Source of the DNA: Saccharolobus shibatae B12
Lineage (GTDB): Archaea; Thermoproteota; Thermoprotei_A; Sulfolobales; Sulfolobaceae
Direction: 5' to 3'
NCBI RefSeq assembly: GCF_019175345.1
Contig: NZ_CP077717.1
Coordinates: forward strand, 2,575,644 to 2,639,643
DNA length: 64,000 nucleotides
Shown: positions 40,974-48,044 of the stretch, in pieces
Position numbering within the stretch: the first letter of the stretch is position 1
Layout: the number at the start of each line of letters is the position of its first letter
Notes under the pieces: model-generated
Database searches by the model: none
What the model was told of the DNA's origin: nothing
What the model saw: only the letters and a program-made list of their open reading frames with translations
Made by a program: the position numbers and the translations under genes

Positions 40974-41182
40974 AGTTCTTGCACCCTCGTAATAGAATTT
41001 TTATAATTCTCTTCTATGGAATTTAACTTGTAAGCTTTTCCTCTTTTAGTATTGCATAATAAGTAGAACTTTATCGCTTCCCTAATGACCTCACTTCTTA
41101 TTTTTCTATTGTTAATGCAGTATAGATCAAGTTTTACCAAAAGTTCTTCCTCAACTTTGAAAGTAATAACTCTCAATGTCAT
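40970..41182 (-). CDS. CopG-like ribbon-helix-helix protein, 70 aa
   Basis: Reads MTLRVITFKVEEELLVKLDL, then a second helix RSEVIREAIKFYLL (about 30-45), the RHH pattern with a TFKVE beta strand. Probably a plasmid repressor. It overlaps both neighbours by 4 nt. Confidence 0.72.
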   Translation of the reverse strand: MTLRVITFKVEEELLVKLDLYCINNRKIRSEVIREAIKFYLLCNTKRGKAYKLNSIEENYKNSITRVQEL

Positions 41183-41505
41183 TCTTCCTCCCCTTCAATT
41201 TCTTCATCAATTTCATCCATCTTCTCTTTACTCTGTTTTGATCTGTTCTTTGCAGCCCTTTCTTCTGTGTCGATGTATTGTTTTGAAAGAAGTGCTATGA
41301 CGAAGTCCAATCTGTCTTTCAGTAATGATGCTTCTGCGGCGGAAAGCTGGAAGAATGCTTTACTATTTTCCGATTGAATTGAGATGAGCAAACTACCTTC
41401 CTCAGAATAGCCCTTGTCGTTTATTGCAGCATCGTCAAACCCAAGCTCTAGAACTTTCACTTTTTTGTTTTTATCGAAGTGTGTTAGCCTTAAAGCCCTC
41501 TTCAT
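41179..41505 (-). CDS. Uncharacterised 108-aa protein with an acidic tail
   Basis: Beta-rich first half (MKRALRLTHFDKNKKVKVLE), a helix, and a tail ending EIDEEIEGEEE. It overlaps both neighbours by 4 nt. Beta strands followed by a helix (ISIQSENSKAFFQLSAAEASLL) could suggest a Whirly/PC4-like ssDNA-binding fold, but this is only a shape impression. Confidence 0.6.
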   Translation of the reverse strand: MKRALRLTHFDKNKKVKVLELGFDDAAINDKGYSEEGSLLISIQSENSKAFFQLSAAEASLLKDRLDFVIALLSKQYIDTEERAAKNRSKQSKEKMDEIDEEIEGEEE

Positions 41506-41663
41506 TCTTCATCACACGCTGCTTTAATTAGTTCCATTATCTCTTGATAGTAGAAGTACGTTCTTGCGTTGTCGTTTGCTCTTATTGATTCTTCGAAACG
41601 CTGCATAAGTAATTGGACCCTCTCTGAAAGCTTAGGACCTTCGTTTTTCTTTTTGAAGATCAT
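41502..41663 (-). CDS. Short helical protein, 53 aa
   Basis: MIFKKKNEGPKLSERVQLLM..., ATG at 41,663 and TGA at 41,502. It fills the only gap in the overlapping chain, with 4-nt overlaps on both sides, which supports it as a real gene. A helical, charged protein with one cysteine near the end (AACDEE). Function unknown. Confidence 0.65.
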   Translation of the reverse strand: MIFKKKNEGPKLSERVQLLMQRFEESIRANDNARTYFYYQEIMELIKAACDEE

Positions 41664-41908
41664 TTTCTCACCTTACCTTGTAATGTTTCTTTTAATTCGA
41701 TCCGATGATACTTACTCAAATAGCGGATGACCTCGTCTAAATTGTCCTCGATTATATCGATTATGTCTTCATAACTTACCTCAGCTTCTGACGGCTCAAA
41801 TTCGTATTCTAAATCGTCTGCATGTACTCTGCATTCATGCCACTCATCGTGTTCGCATTCGCATTCCACGTTGTTTTCAATATATTGTGATGGTATAGTT
41901 ATTCTCAT
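41660..41908 (-). CDS. Acidic protein with a Cys/His-rich segment, 82 aa
   Basis: The stretch VECECEHDEWHECRVHADD (about 14-32) contains three Cys and three His, a likely metal site, followed by a strongly acidic helix (DIIDIIEDNLDEVIRYL). It overlaps both neighbours by 4 nt. Not recognised. Confidence 0.62.
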   Translation of the reverse strand: MRITIPSQYIENNVECECEHDEWHECRVHADDLEYEFEPSEAEVSYEDIIDIIEDNLDEVIRYLSKYHRIELKETLQGKVRK

Positions 41909-42114
41909 TGTTCGTCTACCTCTCTTTTTAGAGAATATAGGTGTGATTCTATTTTTTGAGCTAGGAATAGTGACTTCTCCAGTCTGCTTATTGCCTCATC
42001 ATCTGCGTGTATAGTAAAGTCGATCTTCAGTGTTTTTACTAGCGATAGTAGTTCTCTGATGTTTTCATCGAGTTCTGTGAATAATTCGTGTAGTTCTGTT
42101 GCTTGTTCAGTCAT
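41905..42114 (-). CDS. Acidic helical protein, 69 aa
   Basis: Mostly amphipathic helix (TELHELFTELDENIRELLSL). It overlaps neighbours by 4 nt and resembles the next upstream protein in composition, so the two may be distant paralogues. No family recognised. Confidence 0.58.
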   Translation of the reverse strand: MTEQATELHELFTELDENIRELLSLVKTLKIDFTIHADDEAISRLEKSLFLAQKIESHLYSLKREVDEQ

Positions 42115-42347
42115 TCTTCCTCATCCTCCTCTATTAACTTCTGTATCCTCTTCTTTCTCTCTTCTTCCAGGTACTCTGCAAGTCTATCTATGTTGAATTT
42201 TAGTTCTCCTATTTGCTCCCTAGCTGTAATTACTAATTCTAAAAGTTCGCTACTACTTTCGCCTTTCTCTATAATACTATCGATCTGTTTTAGTAAGGGT
42301 AGGATCAATTCGCCTAACTCAGTATAAGAAGGGCCTATTGTCTTCAT
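42111..42347 (-). CDS. Acidic helical protein, 78 aa
   Basis: Helical coiled-coil pattern (LILPLLKQIDSIIEKGESSS, then REQIGELKFNIDRLAEYLEE), ending EEDEEE. Overlaps neighbours by 4 nt. No family recognised. Confidence 0.58.
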   Translation of the reverse strand: MKTIGPSYTELGELILPLLKQIDSIIEKGESSSELLELVITAREQIGELKFNIDRLAEYLEEERKKRIQKLIEEDEEE

Positions 42348-42529
42348 TCTTTTTCACTCTCCTTATCGTTTCCTACTATTTCGTTGAGCTTTCCCAGTAG
42401 TTGTTTTACGTAGTCCTGGGCTATCTTGTAGACCTCTGCAGCCCTTTCGTCATCTTTGATCTCTAATTCTTCAGCAGTCTTTAATAGTTGAACGATTGTT
42501 TTAGCATATCCTAATAGTTCATTACTCAT
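42344..42529 (-). CDS. Short helical protein, 61 aa
   Basis: MSNELLGYAKTIVQLLKTAE..., all-helical and acidic. Overlaps both neighbours by 4 nt. Function unknown; support comes from the coupled chain. Confidence 0.57.
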   Translation of the reverse strand: MSNELLGYAKTIVQLLKTAEELEIKDDERAAEVYKIAQDYVKQLLGKLNEIVGNDKESEKE

Positions 42530-42861
42530 TCTTCATTCCCCTCTATTTTGCTTATGATTTGTAGTGCCTTCTGTGCCTTCTCTTTCACTCTTTCAATTAT
42601 CCAGTGTTTTGCTTCCTCATCTACCGCTACTACTTGCAGAATTCTCTCATCTGCTGGGGCTTCGCCTTTTAGGAATTTGTATACAGCCGCTTTTGTTAAC
42701 TTCTTTTCTTCCACTAAGCTCCAGAAATCAGCTTCAAATGCCTTTACAAACTCTACTTTATCTTCTCTATCTAGAATAGAAATTAAAAAAAGAAGATCTT
42801 CTTCACTTATATCCCCGTTAACTGGGGAGTTAACACGGATTTGAGTTTGGGTCATGGACAT
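42526..42861 (-). CDS. First gene of the small-ORF operon, HTH-like protein, 111 aa
   Basis: The middle part (LVEEKKLTKAAVYKFLKGEAPADERILQ, given as LVEEKKLTKAAVYKFLKG and APADERIL; about 50-80) has the look of a Cro/XRE-type helix-turn-helix, as used by plasmid copy or switch regulators. Its N-terminal RVNSPVNG is encoded by a perfect copy of the 18-bp repeat (42,817-42,834). A divergent promoter with TGAAAAGAG operators lies upstream. Confidence 0.65.
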   Translation of the reverse strand: MSMTQTQIRVNSPVNGDISEEDLLFLISILDREDKVEFVKAFEADFWSLVEEKKLTKAAVYKFLKGEAPADERILQVVAVDEEAKHWIIERVKEKAQKALQIISKIEGNEE

Positions 42862-43018
42862 TTTTATTCACTTTTCAATAAGTGAAAAGAGTAAACTAAT
42901 ATTTAAAGTTTTCTTTAATCATTTTTCGTAAAGTGAAAAGAGACCTAAATATTTTAGAGAGTGGAGAGTGAAAATATTTATTTGCATTCTGCACTATACG
43001 TAAAATGTGGAGAGTAGA
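42862..43018. promoter_or_regulatory. Divergent control region with TGAAAAGAG operators
   Basis: CTTTTCA-ATAAG-TGAAAAG (42,871-42,889) is an inverted repeat close to the minus-strand start, and a second TGAAAAGAG is at 42,934-42,942. The same nonamer recurs at 43,353 and 43,397. TATA-like CTATACG (about 42,992-42,998) precedes the plus-strand gene. Confidence 0.55.
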
Positions 43019-43315
43019 ATGAATAGTGACTTAGAGGAGTTTCTAAGCACACCGTTAAAGCTCTTATTAATAATAGCTAAATACGGAGATAATGGTATCG
43101 CTCAATACGACTTAATATATAATACTAGAATGAGCTCTGGAACCGTGCTTAAGCATACAAAATTATTAGCAGAAAAGGGATTAATTCAGATAATAGAGAC
43201 AAAAACAGAGGTAGGAAGTAAAAAAAAGATATTTAAAATTACAGAAAAAGGCAAGAAAGTTGTTGAAGAACTTAACAAATTAATGAATGAAATAGGCGTT
43301 GTTGAAGTTACTTAG
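43019..43315 (+). CDS. Winged-helix regulator, 98 aa
   Basis: A MarR/PadR-like wHTH: LKLLLIIAKYGDNGIAQYDL, then recognition helix MSSGTVLKHTKLLAEKGLIQ and a beta wing with FKITEKGKKVVEEL. I place the start at ATG 43,019 after GGAGAG; the frame is also open from GTG 43,007. It is the first of two wHTH genes bound by shared TGAAAAGAG sites. Confidence 0.75.
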   Translation: MNSDLEEFLSTPLKLLLIIAKYGDNGIAQYDLIYNTRMSSGTVLKHTKLLAEKGLIQIIETKTEVGSKKKIFKITEKGKKVVEELNKLMNEIGVVEVT

Positions 43316-43337
43316 TGTTTTTAATAAGAATCTCTCG

Positions 43338-43405
43338 ACTCTTAACGAAAAATGAAAAGAGAAAACTTTTAAAGTATGTAAACTCTTAACACTTATTGAA
43401 AAGAG
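43338..43405 (+). promoter_or_regulatory. Pair of 24-bp operator repeats before the second wHTH gene
   Basis: ACTCTTAAC-(7 nt)-TGAAAAGAG pattern at 43,338-43,361 and 43,382-43,405, 44 bp apart and about 19 of 24 identical. The second copy ends one base before the ATG at 43,407, so a bound protein would block the start. Confidence 0.6.
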
Positions 43406-43406
43406 T

Positions 43407-43679
43407 ATGGAATCAACATTCCTGAACAAAGGAGGAATACTATTGATCATACTGTATAAAAAAGGAGGTATAGCATTCGAAAGTGAACTTATAAATATCA
43501 CAAAATTCTCTCCAGGGACAATACAGTCGTGGAAGGAGAGACTAAAGGAGAAAGGATACATTGAGGTAACTAAGGACAAAAATAAAGTGTATATAAAATT
43601 GACAAAAAAAGGTAAGGAAATCGCTGAGAGACTAATTACGTTAGAAACTAGGATTGAAACAATAGTTGAGGAAAAATGA
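43407..43679 (+). CDS. Winged-helix regulator, 90 aa
   Basis: A wHTH protein (GGIAFESELINITKFSPGTI; recognition helix TIQSWKERLKEKGYIEVT; wing VYIKLTKKGKEIAERL). It is similar in plan to the preceding regulator but with a different sequence. Its start abuts the TGAAAAGAG operator, which suggests auto- or cross-repression. Confidence 0.75.
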   Translation: MESTFLNKGGILLIILYKKGGIAFESELINITKFSPGTIQSWKERLKEKGYIEVTKDKNKVYIKLTKKGKEIAERLITLETRIETIVEEK

Positions 43680-43794
43680 GGTCCTTCTTTTTCATTATTT
43701 TTATCATTATAGTTCTCTTCTTCATTCTTCTTCAACTAGAATTCTTAACAAAGAGAGCGGTAAACTGGGGAGTTTACCGTGATGAAAGGCCCAG

Positions 43795-44424
43795 GTGATA
43801 CTGATGATAGGTATCGGTAAAAGCCCTCTTGCAAATTTTGTCATAAAGTATTGTAATGAATATATAGGTAAGGTTCTGTACCCCTACCCGCTCTTCTTTG
43901 ACGACAAGAAGCTGTTACTAAGCAGCAAAACCGGTTATATTCTCTACTTAAAGAAGTTGGTGAAATTACGTAATTATATTAAAGTAGCACTATGGCCAGA
44001 TTATATACCCTACAAAGCTGCAGCAAAGATAGTTGACCTGGACCTATTACAAAACATAGTATTCGTAGTTCCAGTACATTCTCTAAGCGATATCGAAATA
44101 GGAGAAGAGCTACAAGACCATGGGTTTAACATCTTCTTCGGTTACGCTTCTGATAAGAAATATAGGAATTATGAGCTTATTGACTTCTTAAAAGCTGCTA
44201 AGGGAGAAAAATGGTACTTGGGTGTAAGCACTAGGAAGGAATTGAAAGAAACTATACTGTATAACTTTAATGGGTTAGACGTTACTGGTTTTCTATTCGG
44301 TAGAAATGAAGATAGGAAGGATTCTAGGATATTGAAAAAGAACCTAGAGGAGTTACTGAGAACTGTAAGTAAGTCCCAGGGTAGGCAAACAACACTTTAC
44401 GAATTTAGCAAACTGGGGGGTTAG
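43795..44424 (+). CDS. TGT-like (DpdA-like) protein with a C-terminal PCNA-binding-like motif
   Basis: The 209-aa protein has barrel-like alternation: VALWPDYIPYKAAAKI, IVFVVPVHSLSDI, FNIFFGYAS, then WYLGVSTRKELKETI and GLDVTGFLFGR. This recalls the tRNA-guanine transglycosylase-like proteins found in phages and plasmids (DpdA/DUF6610-type), which exchange a base in DNA. The last residues RQTTLYEFSKLGG fit a PIP box (QxxLxxF). No partner deazaguanine genes are in view. The family call is tentative. Its start is 16 nt after a perfect copy of the 18-bp repeat. Confidence 0.5.
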   Translation: MILMIGIGKSPLANFVIKYCNEYIGKVLYPYPLFFDDKKLLLSSKTGYILYLKKLVKLRNYIKVALWPDYIPYKAAAKIVDLDLLQNIVFVVPVHSLSDIEIGEELQDHGFNIFFGYASDKKYRNYELIDFLKAAKGEKWYLGVSTRKELKETILYNFNGLDVTGFLFGRNEDRKDSRILKKNLEELLRTVSKSQGRQTTLYEFSKLGG

Positions 44425-44426
44425 CT

Positions 44427-44756
44427 ATGAAGGAGAGTAACACTGTAAGAATCGTGAAGCTTCTGGAGTTCGGTCCTAAGTCTGCTGGAGAAATAGCTTC
44501 AGCTCTTAACATTCAATCCAAAGAAGTCTACCCGCGTGTTAAGAGGTTAATAAAATGGGGGTTTGTAAAGGCCGAAGGAATAGGTAACCTGAGGATATAC
44601 AGACTTACCGATAAGTATTATCAGTTTAAGGAATATGTAAGGAGATACAACCTATCCGACGTTATTTCGAAACTGGAGAGCGAATTAGGACGGAAGCTCA
44701 CAAACGACGAAATATACGCATTGGTCTGGCTCAGGGTGAGACTATGGAGACAATAA
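44427..44756 (+). CDS. Winged-helix protein, 109 aa (paralogue of the next gene)
   Basis: wHTH: FGPKSAGEIASALNIQSKEV, YPRVKRLIKWGFVKAEG, wing NLRIYRLTDKY; then a helical tail with ELGRKLTNDEIYAL. It starts 2 nt after the TGT-like gene, and a degenerate 18-bp repeat covers the junction. It shares the layout YPR(V/L)KR and GR(K/E)LT(N/D)(D/E)E with the following protein. Confidence 0.72.
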   Translation: MKESNTVRIVKLLEFGPKSAGEIASALNIQSKEVYPRVKRLIKWGFVKAEGIGNLRIYRLTDKYYQFKEYVRRYNLSDVISKLESELGRKLTNDEIYALVWLRVRLWRQ

Positions 44757-45295
44757 CACCGCTATTTAGGTCAGAAAAGACTTTGGGCATTTTTGAGCTG
44801 TTAGCGGACCTTAGGTTCCACACTGCTGCAGAAATAGCAGCATATACAGGAATAGAGGACTCCAGGGAAGTTTACCCCAGGTTGAAACGCTGGGCCTCTC
44901 TCATAGATATTAGGAAAGTAGGAGTTAGGAAGAACATTTACAAGTTAAAGGACAGGGTAGTAGATGCAGTAAAGAAAGGCCTAAAGATATCTACAAAGGC
45001 CGAGAAGGTCCTAAAGAAGGCTGAGAAAGTGATGAAGAAGACTATGGGCAGGGAACTAACAGATGAGGAGAGAGCAGTACTGGAGTTCCTTATTAATTAT
45101 TATAAGGAAACTGGGAAGAAGTGGTATGAAGGAAAAGTGGAACCTGTGGTGCAAACAATTGCCAGGGTAAAAGGACTTGACCCTACTGACGTTGTAAGTG
45201 CTATATTATCTCTCTATCAGGCTGGACTGGTAGCACTTTGGCCTAGCTCAGATAGGCCTAGAAAACTCGCAATAACTAAAACCCTTCTTGCGTGA
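44744..45295 (+). CDS. Winged-helix protein, 183 aa
   Basis: N-terminal wHTH (RFHTAAEIAAYTGIEDSREV, YPRLKRWASLIDIRKVG) followed by a Lys-rich linker (KKGLKISTKAEKVLKKAEKV) and GRELTDEERAVLEFLINYY. A second wHTH-like part ends the protein (IARVKGLDPTDVVSAILSLY). It overlaps the previous gene by 13 nt. A duplication of a plasmid regulator, with an extra C-terminal domain. Confidence 0.7.
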   Translation: METITPLFRSEKTLGIFELLADLRFHTAAEIAAYTGIEDSREVYPRLKRWASLIDIRKVGVRKNIYKLKDRVVDAVKKGLKISTKAEKVLKKAEKVMKKTMGRELTDEERAVLEFLINYYKETGKKWYEGKVEPVVQTIARVKGLDPTDVVSAILSLYQAGLVALWPSSDRPRKLAITKTLLA

Positions 45296-45828
45296 AAACT
45301 CAACTATTAGTTAATTCTATGAAACGTATTTTTCATTTTTGTAATAAATATTCAAACATACGTTAACTGGGGAGTTTATTTTCAAAAAATCCTTATGAAA
45401 CTTTGTAAAATTATTTCAGTTAACTCCCCAGTTTACTGAGTAAAAATTCAAACTTCTTTATAAAGAGATATAGTATATATAACTACTACTGAAACTTTTT
45501 CACACACAAAACTTACAAAACCTAACACACTTTTTACTTTCACTTTTACGTCTTTTTACTTAAGCTAACATATAGCAATAGTTTAAGCTAATTGAATTTT
45601 TTGCTTTTATTTTAGAAAAATTTTATGAAGAGGAAGGGAGGGGCTTTTACACCAGAAACTACCCTGGACTGGACTTTTCACTTCCCTACTTTTTCTCCAC
45701 AAACCCTTAGTAGTAGTTATACATGCTAGTTGAATTTTTTGCGGTAAACTGGGGAGTTATTTGTTGAAATATTTTTTATTTTTTGTAGACCAAGTGATAA
45801 TTTAGGTGGAAGTATTAGTGAAAACGAA
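45296..45828. other. AT-rich gene-free stretch with three 18-bp repeats and an 18-bp direct repeat
   Basis: Copies of the plasmid repeat lie at 45,362, 45,419 (the first two 57 bp apart, opposite orientation) and 45,744. A separate direct repeat GCTARTTGAATTTTTTGC is at 45,587-45,604 and 45,725-45,742. The TATA-like TATAGTATATATAA is at about 45,467-45,481. Iterated sites in AT-rich DNA make this a candidate origin or partition site. Confidence 0.5.
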
Positions 45829-46620
45829 TTGATAACAAATGTCGTGAACTTAATTAAGGGCTTTATCCCTGAGGAGGTTATTGTAAGGGAGTACACACGA
45901 AAGAAAATATATAATATACCAGATCAAACTGACCATTTACACATTTACCGTTTATTGGAAGAGTATAGGGAAAGTGTAGTATTAGTTAGGATGGAAGAAT
46001 TCTTAGAGTTATTAGGAGACATTGTTGCAGAGTATTATAACAGTAGGGATGTTGAACGTTTTATACGTGAACTAGAAGACAGGGTTGACTCTCACATTGA
46101 TAAAAATGTAAGGTTAAATATTGTGGTCTTAAGGGAGGTAAAGGATAAAGAATACACTGAGCGTATTGTAAGGTATAATATACCAGAGGGTTACGTCCCA
46201 TTCATAGAAATTTATGAGAAGGGTTTGACGGAAGAGATATGCCGCAGTGGGAAGAAAAAGACCGAATTTGAAAGTACTATGTTTAGGCTCCCAGTGCAGT
46301 TATATGAGGGGCTTGTGACGAAATTTGATGAAATATTCAGTTTGGTTTCAAAAATGTTGGAACAGGAAGAGAATGAGAAAGCTTTCAATGAAGTAATTCT
46401 TGGTTCTAATAAAGATAATAAGAAAAGAGAGGCGATGATGAAATGCCTTAAGATAATTGAGGAACTAGAGAAGGCTAAAGGTTGTGCAAAACTTAATGAT
46501 ATCATTAAAAGGGCTATGGAAGAAAAGCTACAAGAACTGGAAGTAAGGAAGCTGTTAAGGGACATGGAAAAGTATGGTATTATATATGAGTCTAAGCCTG
46601 ATTGTTACAGAAGGGTATAA
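45829..46620 (+). CDS. Uncharacterised 263-aa plasmid protein with a winged-helix-like C-terminus
   Basis: Start TTG at 45,829 is weak (a GTG upstream is blocked by TGA). The N-terminal half (about 1-150) is mixed alpha/beta (LRLNIVVLREVKDKEYTERI-like). The C-terminal third has KCLKIIEELEKAKGCAKLND, then LQELEVRKLLRDMEKYGIIYES, a wHTH layout. Lying beside the repeat-rich gap it could be a replication initiator or partition protein; that is inferred from position only. Confidence 0.6.
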   Translation: MITNVVNLIKGFIPEEVIVREYTRKKIYNIPDQTDHLHIYRLLEEYRESVVLVRMEEFLELLGDIVAEYYNSRDVERFIRELEDRVDSHIDKNVRLNIVVLREVKDKEYTERIVRYNIPEGYVPFIEIYEKGLTEEICRSGKKKTEFESTMFRLPVQLYEGLVTKFDEIFSLVSKMLEQEENEKAFNEVILGSNKDNKKREAMMKCLKIIEELEKAKGCAKLNDIIKRAMEEKLQELEVRKLLRDMEKYGIIYESKPDCYRRV

Positions 46621-46638
46621 CAGATAACTACCCTGGGC

Positions 46639-46914
46639 CTAAGTTTTCATTTTATTTAGAGCATCTATAACACATTGCAAGGCTTTAGTTATTATTAGTC
46701 CCTTTTCAGTCAGGTAAAGTTTCTTTATCCTAGTTCTGTTCTTTTGTTCCTCTTTCTCTTCAATAAGAAGATCTTCTAAGAGCTGTTCTTTAGTTTTATA
46801 AAAAGTATTAGGAGCTAGAGACGACTTTTCCAACGCCTCCTTTACAGTGCACCCTTGATTATTATATATAGCTAATAGGACCTTTGCATGTGCAGTCAGA
46901 AATTCACTTTTCAT
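46639..46914 (-). CDS. Winged-helix regulator, 91 aa
   Basis: A wHTH protein (HAKVLLAIYNNQGCTVKEAL, SSLAPNTFYKTKEQLLEDLL, then a wing with IKKLYLTEKGLIITKAL). It is convergent with the preceding gene. An 18-bp plasmid repeat lies 74 bp upstream of its start (46,988-47,005). Confidence 0.72.
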   Translation of the reverse strand: MKSEFLTAHAKVLLAIYNNQGCTVKEALEKSSLAPNTFYKTKEQLLEDLLIEEKEEQKNRTRIKKLYLTEKGLIITKALQCVIDALNKMKT

Positions 46915-47116
46915 AGTTTAAAGTTTGAACTTTATATTTAAAAACATGTGGGCTTGTTGTCGGTTTTGTGCTTTGAATTTTTCTTCAGTAAACTCCCCAG
47001 TTTATTGAATTTTTCTCACATCGTTACTTTTACGTTAGGATCCAACGTTACTAATTCTCCAATTTTTCAAAATTCAAGACGAAGAAAAGCTTATTTAGTT
47101 TTAAAGAAAGATAAAA

Positions 47117-47190
47117 ATGAGGGACGGGTCAGCGTGTTAGCCGTTCATCATGCTTCAGCGCTGGAACCCTCATCATGACCCGTCCCTCAT
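47117..47190. repeat. GC-rich 15-bp inverted repeat around a 44-nt loop
   Basis: ATGAGGGACGGGTCA (47,117-47,131) and TGACCCGTCCCTCAT (47,176-47,190) are perfect complements. One more pair (A116/T191) extends the stem. The arms are 60% GC inside AT-rich DNA. It could be a replication origin hairpin or an RNA stem. Confidence 0.75.
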
Positions 47191-47369
47191 TATAGTTCTT
47201 GATTTAGAGATATTTAAATATTTTTGTTCAGATTCTTTTACGTGTCATATATTTATATATTATGGTAATATTCCTTTACAATATTTTTAAATTAATTTTT
47301 TTGTATAACTAAAGAAATTTTCATTTCCACATCTTTCATTTTTATATCCTTCATTATTTTTTCTAAAGA

Positions 47370-47960
47370 ACTGATTGGGGGCGGGGGCTCAGAAGTCAGA
47401 CAAGTCAGAGGTTTAGAGAATAGGTTGGTTTAGGTTAAGTTAAGGTGCTAAAGGTTAGAAGTTAGTTAGGTGTATTTAGTCTGTAGACCATAAGGTAAAA
47501 GTTAGAGCAAGTTGGATAAGCGGTCCTTTTTTGTGTTAGGAGTTTTTTAGTTGGGTTAAGGGCGGTAGCCCTTATACTAAAAATGTTAAATTCTTAAAGA
47601 GGAGAATTAGGAGTAAGGACTAAGGATAGAGAAGGGTTGAGGAATAGCGCAGTTGTAAATAGTTAAGCAATGTGTAGAATTATTTATGTAGAGAATAGGA
47701 TATTTGTAAATAAGGGAAAGGAAGGGTTAGTTTGGTAAGCTGCTTATTATGAATTGTGAAATAGGACCCTGAGAGTTTTAAGTAAAAATAGCAAGAGTTA
47801 GACAAAAGAAAGAGAGTAGTAGCAAAGAAAGAGTTAGAGTTATAATAGTAAGCAAAAAGGGGGCGGGCGGAAGCCCGAAATGGGGGTATAGGAATTTGCT
47901 ACAGAAAAGAGAGAAAAATAAAAGAGAGGGGGTATAGAGATGAAAGCCGTATCCAAACTT
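47370..47960 (+). ncRNA. Candidate long structured RNA or origin strand
   Basis: Strong excess of G over C on the plus strand. Perfect hairpins: TAAGGGC-GGTA-GCCCTTA (47,557-47,574) and CGGGC-GGAA-GCCCG with a GNRA loop (47,864-47,877). Frequent TTAG/GTTA words place stops in all frames. Purine-rich strands are usually the transcribed sense strand in Sulfolobus, so an RNA is plausible. No family recognised. Confidence 0.4.
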
Positions 47961-48044
47961 ATCCTTAGCGTATCTTATTATATTTATAGCGTATTCTTAC
48001 TGCATTTAAATATATTATAAAGTATCGCTAGATATTATTATAGG

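Larger units (their letters stand above)
46915..48044. other. 1.1-kb non-coding region, G-skewed and hairpin-rich
   Basis: It holds an 18-bp repeat (46,988), a GC-rich 15-bp inverted repeat (47,117/47,176), G tracts (GGGGGCGGGGG near 47,378) and then about 590 bp of plus-strand G/A-rich sequence very poor in C with stops in every frame. It ends with AGCGTAT repeats (about 47,967 and 47,988) and a TATTATAA box before the next gene. Candidate origin or non-coding RNA locus. Confidence 0.55.

Noticed and set aside
43280-43735. 151-codon minus-strand ORF opposite the second wHTH gene
   Set aside because: Ser/Phe-rich antisense shadow of a clear wHTH gene and its operators.
46948-47178. 76-codon plus-strand ORF
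   Set aside because: It runs through the 18-bp repeat and the GC-rich inverted repeat, with unlikely composition and no start signal; treated as non-coding.
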